DNA of 64,000 nt from contig CM032118.1 of the NCBI GenBank assembly GCA_018894105.1, positions 27,880,690 through 27,944,689 of the forward strand, given 5' to 3'. The notes under the pieces are model-generated. The model saw only the letters and a program-made list of their open reading frames with translations, was not told the DNA's origin and ran no database searches. Both the position numbers and the translations under genes were made by a program. The stretch is from Jacaranda mimosifolia (Eukaryota; Streptophyta; Magnoliopsida; Lamiales; Bignoniaceae). Of this stretch, positions 11,601-21,316 are shown piece after piece. Numbering within the stretch: the stretch's first letter is position 1; the number at the start of each line of letters is the position of its first letter.

Positions 11601-14219
11601 GTATATCTATGGATTACATTATTGGGTTGCCTAAGGTGGGAGATTTGGGGACTATTATTGTCGTGGTAGATCGGTTTTCAAAGTATGCTACTTTTATTGC
11701 AGCCCCTAAACATATTACAGCAGAAGGGACGGCTCATCTCTTCTTCAAGCATATTGTCAAGTATTGGGGATTGCCGAAGGATATTGTCAGCGATCGGGAC
11801 TCTCGGTTTACTGGCAACTTTTGGACCGAGCTCTTCAAACTCCTTGGATCCAAACTGAATATGAGCTCGAGCTATCATCCACAGTCTGACGGCCAGACCG
11901 AGCGCTTCAATTCCATGTTGGAGGAATATCTTCGACACTTTGTGAGCGGCTCTCAGAAGGATTGGGTGAAGCTCTTGGATGTTGCTCAGCTGTGCTTCAA
12001 TGCCCAGAAGTGCTCTACCACCAATAAGAGTGCTTTTGAGATTGTGACTGGGCAGCAACTGCTACTCCCACACACTCTGGACTCCCCACAGGGTGCGCGG
12101 TCTCCTCTTGCACGGAGTTTCTCGCAGGAATGGAAACAGAATGTTGATTTAGCCCGAAGCTACCTCGAGAAAGCTCAGAAGCGGATGAAGAAACATGCAG
12201 ATCAAAATCGCCGCTTCAGTGAATTTCAAGTGGGAGATACGGTATTGGTGAAGGTCCCTGATCCGAGACAGTCAAAAGCAGCAAGAGGGAGAGACCCTCG
12301 CTTGATGCAGAAGTACGTTGGACCGTTGCCAATCATTAAACGCATCGGGAAGGTAGCCTACAAGATAGCATTGCCTGACTGGTGGAAAGTTCATAATGTC
12401 CTCCATGTGAGCCAGCTTAAGCCCTATCATGCAGATCAGGAGGACGCATCCCGTAATAGACCCAGCCGCCCACAGTTGACGTTCGCGAAGAAAGAGAAGA
12501 GGGTGGCGGAAGCAATTCTAAATCACCGAGTAACCGGCACTGGAAGCACAACTCAGATGGAGTACTTGGTGAAATGGCAGGGATGCAGCAGCGAGGAGAA
12601 CTCTTGGGAGCGGGTGACGAACCTTAAGGCGTTCCAACCTCTGTTAGAGGCATATCAGGCCTCAGTGTCGCCGAGGACGTCGCCATCTCAAGTGGGGGAG
12701 AATGTCAAGGGTCGCTCCCGCCATAGGGCCCCTTGACCGTCTACTGGGCATCCGGGCCGCCCCGGCCGCCCCTCAACAGCTTGCATCAACAGACTTGCAC
12801 TCCAAGGAGTATCTATCGTGTCCTAGGTGTAGGCTTTTCTTTTGGTTTCACTATTGTACATATGTAGGCAGGATGCTGCCGTTTTTGTTGTAATTTTCAG
12901 CTTTTCAGTATCTACTGCTGTAACAACGTTTTTCTTTTTTTAAGCCTATTATAGGGGGGAATGAGTAGTTGAAGCTGAGTTGTACTGTGCATTGTTAGAG
13001 TCCCCCTCAACGTCTAGCGTTGCTCTAACGATTATCGATATTGTACTGTTGCTGTTATCAATGAATTCGAGTTTTCTTTCCAAAGCGTTCCGGCGTGTGT
13101 GTGAGTACCGTTGGGGATTGTGCCTCTAAAACGTCTTGCGGGGCGCGATTGCGACACACAATCACCCAACGGCTGGCAAGCTTTGACGGGTTTGAGCTCT
13201 TAACAATTACCAAGACGGTTGACGGTTGTTGTATTTTGGCGGACGTAGTTGGCGTGTGGCAAGCTACTAGCCGCACAGTGCGCAGTTTCCTCGTAACTTG
13301 AGAAGCGCCCTGTGACACAGTGCCACCACAAGTACAGGGTAAGCTCTATTTCAAACAGGAGTTGTTGGATATAAATCAAGTCTAATTCTATCATTCTACT
13401 TGTACATTTTTCAGAAACAACACCACAATATTGATGAATTCTCTAGGAACGTAACAAGATTAGCGTCTAATTAGATCATGAGGTGCATCAAATCAAATAT
13501 AAGAAAATAGAAATACTACACTTGCTTTTGCTAAAAAGTTTTACGTACAAAACTACCTTCAAAGTTCAAATCAAATATAAGAGACTAAAAAAACTCAATA
13601 TATAGCTTCGAACACTACTCTCTCCTGAAGTTAGTCAGACAACATTTTAGTAGTCTTTTCTATGGGTCCAAAAAGAGACGATGTCTTTTTCACTCTATTT
13701 TCTTCATCAGTTTACCATCGGTAAACAAGAAAAGAAGAAGGAAAATTTAGTGCTTCAATGCCAAATTTTAAAATTTTCCAAGAAAATAATTGCAAAATTA
13801 TAGTTAAGTCCTGAAGTCCGACAATTTTCTGGAGAATAGGACATACAGATACTGTAGTAGTCTGTATATATGTATATCAGAATATTCATGGTTATAAACC
13901 AACTAGTTTTGAAACTTACCAACATTTTTCCAGTGATATGGCCATAGATATTGCCTTGCCTAATCCTCTGGTATGGCCATGGCAACAGCACCACTATGAT
14001 CATCGCCCATGTCGATGTGGTCAACATCATCAACACAAAGCACAACAAAATTCGCACCCACGAAATCAACACCGAAAACCACCCGTCCTCGTCGTCCGGG
14101 TAGTACTCATCGGTCCCCGCCGCCACCGCTTTTGACTCCATGTTCGACCCGGAGCTGGCATCAAAGCAGCTCCCGAACCTCCTGTTCCTCAAGAATCCAC
14201 CCACTCCAGAATTTTCCAT
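5603..14219 (-). CDS. LPAT: 1-acyl-sn-glycerol-3-phosphate acyltransferase (LPAAT), coconut/meadowfoam type, 5 exons
   Basis: This enzyme acylates lysophosphatidic acid at sn-2 to give phosphatidic acid, in the endoplasmic reticulum pathway to membrane lipids and storage oil. Exons on the minus strand are 14219-13920, 6550-6401, 6275-6177, 6082-5990 and 5881-5603. All junctions are phase 0, giving 306 residues, close to the roughly 308 of the coconut enzyme. Exon 1 encodes a hydrophobic stretch (residues about 50-81). Acyltransferase motifs follow in order: HX4D as H126-ASPI-D131, an Arg motif near R171 (RIDRS), FPEGTR at 198-203, and IVPIILTG at 227-234. Donors are gtaagt, gtacta, gtaatc and gcaagt; the last makes intron 4 a GC-AG intron. 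Acceptors all end in AG. Intron 1 (6551-13919) holds a 6-kb chromovirus in antisense; without it and one target copy the intron would be about 1.37 kb. No stops or frameshifts were seen. Resemblance to the coconut and meadowfoam ('class B') type is strong along the whole length; substrate preference is not readable from sequence. Confidence 0.93.
6375..6400. repeat. (GTA)n microsatellite at a splice donor
   Basis: About eight GTA units on the plus strand (TAC on the gene strand) lie in intron 2 of the acyltransferase gene. The repeat begins at the intron's first bases, so the donor gtacta is part of it. Confidence 0.85.
7322..7326. repeat. Target-site duplication, left copy (CAGTG)
   Basis: CAGTG directly precedes the 5' LTR and is repeated at 13318-13322 directly after the 3' LTR. 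It is the last unit of a short (GTGCCA)n run at 7306-7326, so the element landed in a small tandem repeat. Confidence 0.95.
7327..7941 (+). repeat. 5' LTR of the chromovirus
   Basis: It starts TGTCAAGGG and ends TGTGACA. An 8-bp inverted repeat, GTCAAGGG (7328-7335) with CCCTTGAC (7354-7361), lies at the start. The LTR has short open frames of 63 and 68 codons, duplicated exactly in the other LTR; they are LTR sequence, not genes. No confident TATA box was found. The LTR should carry promoter and polyadenylation signals by family rule. Confidence 0.97.
7944..7955 (+). other. Primer-binding site (initiator tRNA-Met)
   Basis: TGGTATCAGAGC lies two bases after the 5' LTR. It is complementary to the 3' end of plant initiator tRNA-Met including CCA, the usual primer for minus-strand synthesis in many plant LTR elements. 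Confidence 0.95.
7985..12736 (+). CDS. Gag-pol polyprotein with C-terminal chromodomain, 1583 residues
   Basis: One unbroken frame encodes all proteins for retrotransposition. The gag N-terminus has leucines at 32, 39, 46, 53 and 60 (coiled coil or zipper), then a gag domain at about 115-280. The zinc knuckle starts at C348 in the form CX2CX3HX4C. The protease has DTGA at 467-470. RT carries the YLDD active site at 802-805. RNase H has D951 and E988. Integrase has an HHCC zinc region, then D1210, D1270 and E1306, with 35 residues between the last two (DD35E). A GPY/F-like module (around '[19 protein letters not shown]') follows. A chromodomain at about 1507-1560 contains 'YLVKWQG' and 'ENSWE', the kind that directs integration by binding modified histones. 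The start is the first ATG after the primer site. The last ten codons and the stop lie inside the 3' LTR. All catalytic residues examined are present, so the element looks coding-competent. No separate gag stop or frameshift signal exists, so the gag to pol ratio must be set otherwise. Confidence 0.96.
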   Translation: MALEPAASANMAGQENEAPRRVGTTKQRLDALEDEDSRLRFVVEALEEKVEGLEAEITDLHAQLGESRDACQALTEALRANNTADLRREMEAMSIQIGLLQRAVSNGPAIAPDPVARLRIPEPRAYGGARDAKEVENFLFDMEQYFLAANIEDEARKVATATMYLTGDAKLWWRTKYADIQARRVRMDTWDQLQEAIRQQFFPENVEYNARRALRDLKHTTSIREYVKAFSTHMLDIRDMSEKDKLFTFLEGLKPWARAELQRQRVADVNTAMGAAERLMDYSSEPRKERHVASNTNQSKGGGAKSFRPNLSKGGGERQSYTQGSSQASSNKAKPENKQGAPQKSRGCFLCGGPHRMVDCPKHHLLNALASLTEVGRVPKQAETQALIAGEQESNEGEDNLGAISQWCNTISHVAARRTVPPKASKTAPALIENQPEEESQPRNYRKKGLMFVDVKINGKSVRAMVDTGATHNYLASAEVERFGLVLEKGVGRVKAINSAAQPVAGVAKSVLIKMGPFEGRTNLSVVVMDDFKLILGLEFLRDTRTVVMPHVDSLMMMGTKPCVIPILAGKLGDKNLSAIQFEKGCKRKEPSFLCTLRFEEMEEASGPVPGVVKELLREFENVMPDELPRKLPPKRAVDHEIELVPGTKPPARAPYRMSQPELEELRKQLKEMLECGIIKPAKSPYGAPVLFQKKADGSLRMCCDYRALNKITVKNKYPIPLVADCFDRLSRAKYFTKIDLRSGYWQVRIKEGDEAKTTVVTRYGAFEFLVMPFGLTNAPATFSTLMNQVLHGFLDEFVVVYLDDIVVYSGTLAEHLEHLRKVLTRLREHELYAKPSKCSFAQEKIHFLGHIVERGRIRMDPKKVQAIQEWQPPGNVHEVRSFLGLANYYRRFVKGYSEIARPLTDLTKKAEFWNWTPQCQAAFEGLKRAMVSDPVLALPDLTKMFEVETDASDFALGGVLIQDGHPVAFESRKLKEAERRYSAHEKELLAVVHCLRLWRHYLLGSPFVVRTDNTAVSHFMSQSKLTSKQARWQELLAEFNFSLEYRAGASNYVADALSRRADHTRMVAALSSSVATTSVKDRIRELLSKDPTGQYLVDLAKKGKTRQFWMDGGLLMTKGNRMYIPKGGDLRKSLILECHDTLWAGHPGAERTYALVHRSYYWPQMRDDIETYVRTCLVCQQDKPDHQKKPGLLEPLPIPQRPWESISMDYIIGLPKVGDLGTIIVVVDRFSKYATFIAAPKHITAEGTAHLFFKHIVKYWGLPKDIVSDRDSRFTGNFWTELFKLLGSKLNMSSSYHPQSDGQTERFNSMLEEYLRHFVSGSQKDWVKLLDVAQLCFNAQKCSTTNKSAFEIVTGQQLLLPHTLDSPQGARSPLARSFSQEWKQNVDLARSYLEKAQKRMKKHADQNRRFSEFQVGDTVLVKVPDPRQSKAARGRDPRLMQKYVGPLPIIKRIGKVAYKIALPDWWKVHNVLHVSQLKPYHADQEDASRNRPSRPQLTFAKKEKRVAEAILNHRVTGTGSTTQMEYLVKWQGCSSEENSWERVTNLKAFQPLLEAYQASVSPRTSPSQVGENVKGRSRHRAP
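12691..12702 (+). other. Polypurine tract
   Basis: AGTGGGGGAGAA directly abuts the TG of the 3' LTR, the expected place for plus-strand priming. It also encodes part of the polyprotein tail, since the frame runs through it into the LTR. Confidence 0.9.
12703..13317 (+). repeat. 3' LTR of the chromovirus
   Basis: 615 bp, apparently identical to the 5' LTR at a constant offset of 5376. The first 34 bases encode the last ten residues and stop codon of the polyprotein. It is followed by the target duplication CAGTG at 13318-13322. Confidence 0.97.
13318..13322. repeat. Target-site duplication, right copy (CAGTG)
   Basis: Matches the five bases before the 5' LTR exactly. Sequence beyond it ('ccaccacaag') continues intron 1 of the acyltransferase gene. 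Confidence 0.95.
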
Positions 14220-14288
14220 GAAGAAATGGATTATGAATAAATGAAAAACAATTCCCTTCTTCCCTAATCACAAAGATATCAATCTGTA

Positions 14289-14860
14289 AACAGAATTTAT
14301 AACAATCAGCACACACAATATAAATATGGTGGAGTTGTACACTGAGTGAAGATAAAAGAAAAAAAAGAGAGTAATAAATCAAGAATTAATTTTATAAAAC
14401 CATTTCAAAGTCGTGCATTAGAAGGAAGATTAAGCCGAAGCCCGTTAAGTAAATTCAACAGAATTGTGAGGATGATTCAAACAGGGATTAGAAAGAATGT
14501 TTGAAACGTCTTGTGATTATCTCAAGTCTAACTAGCAGTAGCAATAAAGTCTGACGGAGCACCAGAACTTTCCAGAGTGCTTAATTCATTCTTAAAAGTT
14601 GTCATAGATTAAGAAAGCCAAACAGAGCACACTTTTTTCTCATGGTTACAATATATATATATATATATATATATATAGCAGAAACAGTTGGGAGAGAGTT
14701 GCTGAAAGATTGATCAAGAAACAGAAAGGCAGAGTGATCTACCGGCGGAGAAAGTTAGTTAGTTTTCTGGGGAAAGGAATAGAGATTAGATTGCAAGTTG
14801 GAAGAAAAATAGAGGCCAGAAATCAAAACACACACAGAGAGAGACAAGACAAAACGAGTA
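14289..14860 (-). promoter_or_regulatory. Likely 5' UTR and promoter-proximal region of the acyltransferase gene
   Basis: On the gene strand, about 14680-14860 reads as a CT-rich leader typical of plant 5' UTRs ('gtctctctctgtgtgtg', 'ctttctccgccg'). A possible acceptor 'ctgtttacag' lies near 14289, about 70 bp before the ATG, and a possible donor 'ccg|gtagat' near 14740, suggesting an intron in the leader. A TATA-like 'attataaat' occurs near 14970. A transcript read is needed to fix the start and any leader intron. Confidence 0.3.
14650..14677. repeat. (AT)n microsatellite
   Basis: About fourteen AT units, in the presumed leader or leader intron of the acyltransferase gene. Confidence 0.85.
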
Positions 14861-14869
14861 GCTAAATCT

Positions 14870-15835
14870 ATGTCCGAGACGATAAACGTATGCCCAACGG
14901 TATGGTATTTGGGGGGGATTCTATTTCTAGCCAAATTTTCAACATGTGAACTTTGTTTATCAAGATTTATAATATTTTCTTGGCCAAATTATGTCTATAT
15001 TTCTACAATTTATTCTGATTGCATACAAAAATATTTTCATTATTTGAAAATTTACATCTATTTATATTACTGAAGAATTCAAACGATTTCGATAGAAATG
15101 ATAAATTTACTTTTAAGGAATTTGTGATCAGAAAATTTCAAAAAATCAAAAAATAATTTATAACATAAATGAATATTTTATTTCTGACCAAACCATACAA
15201 GTGGTCATTCCAAGTTATAAAAATAGGAAACACTTCGCAGTTTTTAAATGAATAAATAAATAAATAAATAAAAAAAAAGGATGTTTCAGGAATATATGCA
15301 TAACGTTATTTTGCTGTAATTGAACATAATGTTGATGTTTTTGTACAGTTAAACGTTTCTCTTCAAATTGCATAATTCTCATTTTACCCTTTTATTAATT
15401 ATTGATATTTGACAGTGATATAACTATTCATGCTCTTGCCTTTGATTCTTATTAATTTGGATAGATGAAAATGTCTTAGGATTTTTTTCCCACAATAATT
15501 TATTTGAATTTGAACTTCAAACTTTATACATATTAGTGTAAAAATAATGTTATCATTCAATTATTTTTTTATATAAATATTTTTAAGACAAAAATTTATT
15601 TGTATTAGTCCAAAACTCATGACATATATGTATAATTTTAACCTAATTATCAACCACCAGATTAGTTCACAACATCGAGAGATGTTTGTTCCATTCAACT
15701 GAGAATGTTTCTTCATAGTTGCAACTCTCATTTCATAATAATAATAATAATATAATTTTTTTTAAGATAATAATAATACAACTTGAAGCCAACATGTAGC
15801 AACAACAAGATTAGGACTTAGATGCAACACCCACC
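14870..15835. other. AT-rich intergenic DNA
   Basis: No gene recognised. It contains simple repeats: AATA units near 15250-15275 and AAT units near 15735-15750. The acyltransferase promoter probably lies at its left edge. Confidence 0.5.
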
Positions 15836-16622
15836 ACCCTTTTTCATATGGTTATTGATATGGGGTCAGCTCAATAGGCCCACTAAGACTGTCAAGCCCA
15901 CCAAGCCCAAGACCTTACTCAACTATATGGGTTGAAGCCCAAGACTTTACTCAACCATAGGGCTCGAGTCTAGCGACCTGGAGATCGGATTAATCACAAT
16001 GAACGTGGATGATATGGGGTCAGCCCAATAGGCCCACTAAGGCCGAATGGCCTAACAAGCCCAAAACCTTACTCGACCATATAGGTCGAAGCCCAAGACT
16101 TTACTTGACTATGGTGCTCGAGTCCAACAACCTGGAGGTTGGCTTAAGCGCAGCGGAAGTGGTAATAGCTAGCAATGACGGTTTCTACTACTCATCGCAT
16201 CCGCATTAAATACATCCCAACCACCAGTCTCTCCGTATATATTGGTGTGACGGCACATCATCTCCGCCATTAAAGTCGTCGCCTCCGCATTAATGGCGGT
16301 ATGGCTTCTCCTCAGTTTAGCTGAACAGTTGTAAAGCTTAGGTTTAGATCAAAATGACCTAGACTATCCCTATCCATGGGAGCAATGTGAGAAGCATTTC
16401 CAGGCAAAATCTGTCTTTTTGTCCATAGGCAAACACTATAAATACCCTCTCATCCCAGTATAATGGTAAGCTCACATACATTCTTTGAACCATTACTCTA
16501 TCCAACAACCTTCAGGTCGATTTACTTACTTAATCTTTGGAGAATCTTAGCCGAGAACCCTCTTGACTAGCCTGACATTTGCTCCTTGGCTACAGGTTCC
16601 ACCCCCCGCCTGACAAACTATC
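15836..16622 (+). repeat. LTR remnant containing a 154-bp tandem duplication
   Basis: Text such as 'ggcccactaag', 'gaagcccaagactttact' and 'gctcgagtc' is typical of plant Ty3/gypsy LTRs. Near 16437 'ctataaataccctctc' looks like the LTR TATA region, followed about 50 bases on by CT-rich text and 'caggttccacc', as at LTR 3' ends. No coding region follows, because a hAT-like element begins at 16631. A lone LTR fragment is the simplest reading; ends were not defined. Confidence 0.45.
15857..16164 (+). repeat. Two tandem 154-bp units
   Basis: Both units start 'gatatggggtcag' (15857 and 16011), share 'ggcccactaag', 'aagcccaagactttact' and 'cctggag' in the same order, and differ by scattered substitutions. 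The duplication is therefore not recent. Confidence 0.8.
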
Positions 16623-17365
16623 TTTCAGGTAAAGGTGTAAATGGATATTAAATGGATCATATACACTATTTTCATATTCGTATCCGTTTAACTTTTCGAA
16701 TATTCGGATACGGATACGGATTTGACGGATATTTAAAAATGATATCCAAATTCGTATCCGTCGAATATCGGTCGGATTCGGATATATCCGTATTCTATTA
16801 TAATTATTCAGATGCATTCATATTTTATTAAACTTATTTGTATTTGAATTGTTGTTGTATATTCATATTCGATGATAATTATTTAGATATCCATTTACGA
16901 ATATTCAAATACGTGAATCTATGAACGTATAACAAACATATATTTTAATTAATAGAAGGAACTATATAATTTCATTAAAACGAAAACAATCAAACAAATA
17001 ATATAATTTTTAATTAATAATTGACTTTATAATTAATTATTAGTACTTATTAATAATAATAATGGCATTTAAATATATTAATTATAAAGTCAACCAACAA
17101 TAATTATGTTGATTAACTTTATTCTTCAATTTTTTCTCTTTATTACAATAATTTTTTAAATTTATTCTTGTTTCTTCCCAATTCTTCAAGTATAATTTAT
17201 ATATATATATATATACATATATGGATTATGAGATTTTTATTGAAAAATATAAATAATATATTATTAATAAATATATATTCGGATCGAATATTAAACGGAT
17301 TGAATATGCATCTACCATATCCGTATCCATTTATAATCAGATATCTACTAATCGGATACATATAA

Positions 17366-20102
17366 CTAGCATGTACCCCGTGCTATGCACAGATGGAATA
17401 AATTATTATTGAAAATATAATATATTAGTATTATTTTTATTTTATGTAAAAGTAAGTTTAATACATAATTTTTTTTAAAAAAATTAGATAAATAATATCA
17501 AAATTAAAGTGTTTTCCTCACCAAATCATATATATTAATATCAATAAAAAGCAATGAAAACTTAAGCTCATCACATTATTATTAATTTAAAAAAGTACGA
17601 TGTAAAAATGCAAAAACTCTTATTTTTTCCATAACCCAAGACAACTTATTCAATTTAAAAGAAATTGAACAAAATAATAAAAAGTGTAACATCTGCAAAA
17701 ATATGAAAGAATGATAAACAATATTAATAATATAAAAACTTACTGCATAATTTAAAAAAAAAAAATCTCAGACAAAAGGTGAATACATTTGGGACTATTT
17801 TGAGTTTGAACACCAAATCTTATACATATAAGTGCAAGAACAATGCTAAATGAGTAGTTACAAATTTTTATACAAATAGTTCAAAAGTTTTGATATCTCG
17901 TTTTAAAAAGTTAAGCGAAGTGGAACACTACATTAATGGAAAAAAATGCTCCTCAAAAGTATTAGAAACCATGTTTTGAAATACTAAATCTAGCAAAAAT
18001 TTAATGACATTTTGAGGAACTGCTGATGAAACAAAAGTAACATTATATTTTGAGGAACTACTGATAAAACAAAAGTAACATTTTGAAGAACTACTGATGA
18101 AACAAAAGTCACATTTGAGGAACTCTTGATGAAACAAAAGTAACATTAACTTTTTCAAGTATTACAAACACTCAATCGATAAAAACAAAAATCACATTAC
18201 CTAAGTTATGAGTTTTCTTTTAAAGTAGAAATTAAGACATGATTCATCTTTATCTTGAATTCCTTCAGAACTTATGAGACTCTACATCAGAAATTGATCA
18301 CATTTCAATATGCTTTGAGACATTCTCAACCTAAAATTAAATTATAATAAAAAAAATTCTCTATATTCCAAATAATTATTGAAAGTGGACTAATAATAAA
18401 TAATAATTTTTTACACATATTATTTATCTCCATTTCCCAACTTGATTGTATCGTCGTCGTATTAATATAATGATTTCTATTACTCTTCCATCAAAAATCA
18501 TCCATGTCCAAACCTCCTGACCATTCATATAAAAAAGGTAAAATAAATTAATGATCAATATTTCTCATAATCCTTAAAATATTAAGGTTGTAGCAATACT
18601 CTATTGTGGGGGGTGGGGCAAGAGATACATTTATATGATTCGATATATCTTATACTTGAAATGAACATGAAGAAAATACCACATGAATTATTACAAATAA
18701 GTAAAAAAAGAATCATTGTTTGATGCAAATTTTCTTGCTTACCCATTTCCTATGTCCAGCTCATTTGTCATACTCTGCCATATTAAAATGGAGAACATCA
18801 AGTTTTCAACAATCAAGAAAATATAGTTATGTTTAATTATATATATGAAATCAAAATTTCAATAGATACCGAATTCCAGCAGAAAATGAATTTATTGTGG
18901 AAAAATTTATTGATTTCTGCTTCTTTCATATTTGAAAGACTGAGGCAAAGCTTTTTTAAATTTGAATTTTTTCTATTTCTTCCAGTTATGTTTGCATGGA
19001 ATCACATAACCCCTTTATGTAAGTATATGAAGTAAAAGAGTCTTAATCTACGGAAATATTTTTGATATTATCTTATTATTATATATAACATTAAAGGATA
19101 ATATTAAATCTTTATTTGATAGAGATTAGATGTCGTCTGATGAAATTTACTTTATTGTTATATCTTATTAGAATGCATTTTGTTGGTTGAAAAATCTCAA
19201 CTTTATATTTAGCTATATTAGATTTATGGACCAAATAAATATTTATAATGTTATTTAAATTAATTATTATATTTAAAATTGAATTTGATACTTCAATATA
19301 TAAATAAAACCAATAAATTGACTATTAGTACTTTATTTTACACATAGCCTGTTGTAATTAGTCGTAAAATTAATATATATATATTTTAAAAGTTTTCATC
19401 ATAAACAATCAGGTATAAATAAATTTAGTTATTAAAACTAAGAGAAAACGTAAAAAAAGATCTTTAAAAAAATTGTAAATTAAGAAATCTTCTATATATT
19501 CTAAGCGCGAGATGAAATAAATTTTATAAATAATCATTGTTTTGATATTAAGGATCAATTAAATAATTATTTATTCAACCAAGAAAACAATTTTAAAACT
19601 TTAGAAATATTTATATGGAATAGATAAGTGTTCAACTAATATGAGCAGAGCAACCAACTACCAATAATTTTTTTAAAATTTTAACAATTTAGTGTGAATT
19701 AACTAAAAACAGTAATGACTTCATCTTAGAGACTATTGGGTTTTTTTTTTTTTCAATAGAGATGTAGCGACTTTATTTTAAACTATTAAAAAAAAAATTT
19801 TATCAATTTTTTATAATCTAGTATTAATATCTAATTGTTAATAAATAAAATAAATTATATTTTTAAATTTGAATTAAGTTCTTACTTAATAGTATAGAGA
19901 GATTTATTTTAAATTTCAAATGAAAGAAAGTTAGAGATAAGATACAATTATATTGATTAGAGATAATAATCAACAATTAATAAAAAAAATTAAATTTAAT
20001 TAAAGAACTCAAAATTCTAAGAATTTGCCACTTGGCCAAAATTGCAATTAAAATTGAGTAATTATGAATCCCATACCGTTGTGCTATATATAATAGTATA
20101 GA
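17366..20102 (-). mobile_element. Non-autonomous Helitron, 2737 bp
   Basis: On the minus strand it starts TCTATACTATTATATATAG and ends CTAG, with a hairpin GTGC-ATA-GCAC eleven bases before the end (plus-strand 17380-17390), all Helitron hallmarks. It lies between host A and T, the Helitron target, with no duplication. Comparing the split hAT copy with the intact copy at 26046-26854 shows an interruption at exactly this place. The interior is very AT-rich, with a 33-bp tandem repeat and no Rep or helicase frame, so it must depend on enzymes supplied elsewhere. Confidence 0.78.
18007..18142. repeat. Four tandem units of about 33 bp inside the Helitron
   Basis: Each unit reads like 'acattttgaggaactactg' followed by 'atgaaacaaaagt', with units of 33, 38, 33 and 32 bp. 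Short tandem arrays are common in non-autonomous Helitrons. Confidence 0.8.
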
Positions 20103-20199
20103 TATCTATTTTAAACGAATACGGATAAATTTTTTATAAATGGATACGAACACGAACGGTAAACAAGTTTTCGAATATCCATTTCCAACCCTTTTAGGT

Positions 20200-21316
20200 C
20201 AAAATGACATCCAAGTTGAGACCTAAAGATCTATCACACTAAAAATAAACTCATCAATTATAATTCACCTAAAATCCTCTATTTCACTTCATGTTTCATC
20301 TTTTATTCCAATGTAAAATATATATATCAAGTGTATTTGATCATTAATTAATTATTATTATAAAATATTTAATACACCTATCATACATTTATGCAATGAA
20401 ATAAAAAAAAAAACATATATTGAAATAGAAAATCTAAATCAGTTATAATTCTACTAATTAACATATACAAAATAAATTACTCATCAAGAATTTCTTCCTT
20501 CACATTTTTAGTTTAATATCATTACTATGCATCAAAAATAAAATAAATAAAACACATGATTAAAAAGAAGAAAACAATCAGGTGCCCTCTGAACTAATCC
20601 TTTTCATAATATGGATTAGTTAAGGCTGATCAGATCGCTAGCATAAGAACATAAACTTCCAGTCTATGATTGTATGTCTCTTTGATGTACCAAAAAAACA
20701 AAAAGGAAAAGAAGACCAAACAGAAAATGCCTAAACTAAAAAGACACAAAACAATGCCAAAGGTGCTTGCTTCGCCTTCATATGTCCTCCGCTCCAACTA
20801 CAACATCAAAATATTGTCATCAGCAGCAGCATCTAATCTAAACAAAGTTGTCAGATCCCTCATATTTCAAACTTAATACATGGTCTAAATGGGTAACAGA
20901 AGAACTAGAGAGAAGGGTGAAAAAAGCGTATTTCTGATCAAGGGGTTTGCTTCAGGACTCCTATACCAAATAGCATCGTGCACAATGAAACTTGATTTCC
21001 TGAACCACAACTCAATAGGTTACCAGACACCACTGAGCTTATTTGTAAGGCATGATAACTTTTCGGGTGTTCAGTTCGCAGAGGTTTCCAAACCTTCTTC
21101 CGTATCAATAGAACAATAAATCATTTTAATATACAACTGTGCATTAGAGATCAGAGCAATGGCTTTTCCCGTGTTCATTGAAATGAGACAAGAATCAAGA
21201 CAACTTACTGGAAGGATATTATCAGATATAAAACAAGAAATATTTACATCATCTCATTTGCAGTTTCTTTCAGTTGCATGTGATACATATTCTTTAAATG
21301 ACAAGGGTCAAGGGAA
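20200..21316. other. AT-rich DNA, probably including the 3' UTR of the next gene
   Basis: No coding region of its own was seen; open frames of 68 and 76 codons lack family resemblance. The right part (perhaps 20900-21316) is less AT-rich and probably contains the 3' UTR of the minus-strand gene whose stop codon is at 21317-21319. No convincing poly(A) signal was picked. Confidence 0.4.

Larger units (their letters stand above)
7327..13317 (+). mobile_element. Complete Ty3/gypsy chromovirus, recent insertion
   Basis: The element is 5991 bp with TG...CA ends, 615-bp LTRs, a 5-bp target duplication, an initiator-Met primer site, a purine tract and one unbroken gag-pol frame. Reading the two LTRs side by side I found no difference, and both are 615 bp, so insertion is recent. 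Gene order is gag, protease, RT, RNase H, integrase, chromodomain, the arrangement of Ty3/gypsy chromoviruses. It is GC- and CpG-rich against AT-rich surroundings, as expected if methylation-driven decay has had little time. It lies antisense in intron 1 of the acyltransferase gene. The clade is uncertain: the C-terminal chromodomain with YLVKWQG-type text suggests Galadriel or a relative, but only a tree of RT or integrase would settle it. Confidence 0.97.
16631..20191. mobile_element. hAT-like non-autonomous element, copy 1, split by a Helitron
   Basis: This copy is closely related along its length to the element at 26046-26854, including the repeated 'ggatacggatacgga' and 'gatatatccgtat' text. 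The left end is 'aaaggtgtaaatgg' and the reverse-complemented right end is 'gggttggaaatgg'. Flanks TTTCAGGT (16623-16630) and TTTTAGGT (20192-20199) form an 8-bp duplication with one mismatch, the hAT length. Without the inserted Helitron (17366-20102) the element is about 824 bp. It has no transposase, and its open frames are shadows of the repeated text. Confidence 0.65.

Noticed and set aside
8042..12058. Minus-strand and off-frame open frames of 60-126 codons across the chromovirus
   Set aside because: Shadows of the 1583-codon gag-pol frame; GC-rich coding DNA yields such frames by chance.
13755..13919. The acyltransferase frame continuing past exon 1 to a stop at 13755
   Set aside because: A gtaagt donor follows codon 100 and the coconut-type protein continues exactly at the 6550 acceptor, so the extension is intron.
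16590..16817. Arg/Ile-rich repeated peptides, also at 26031-26222
   Set aside because: Antisense reading of the hAT element's repeated 'ggatacggata' text; not proteins.
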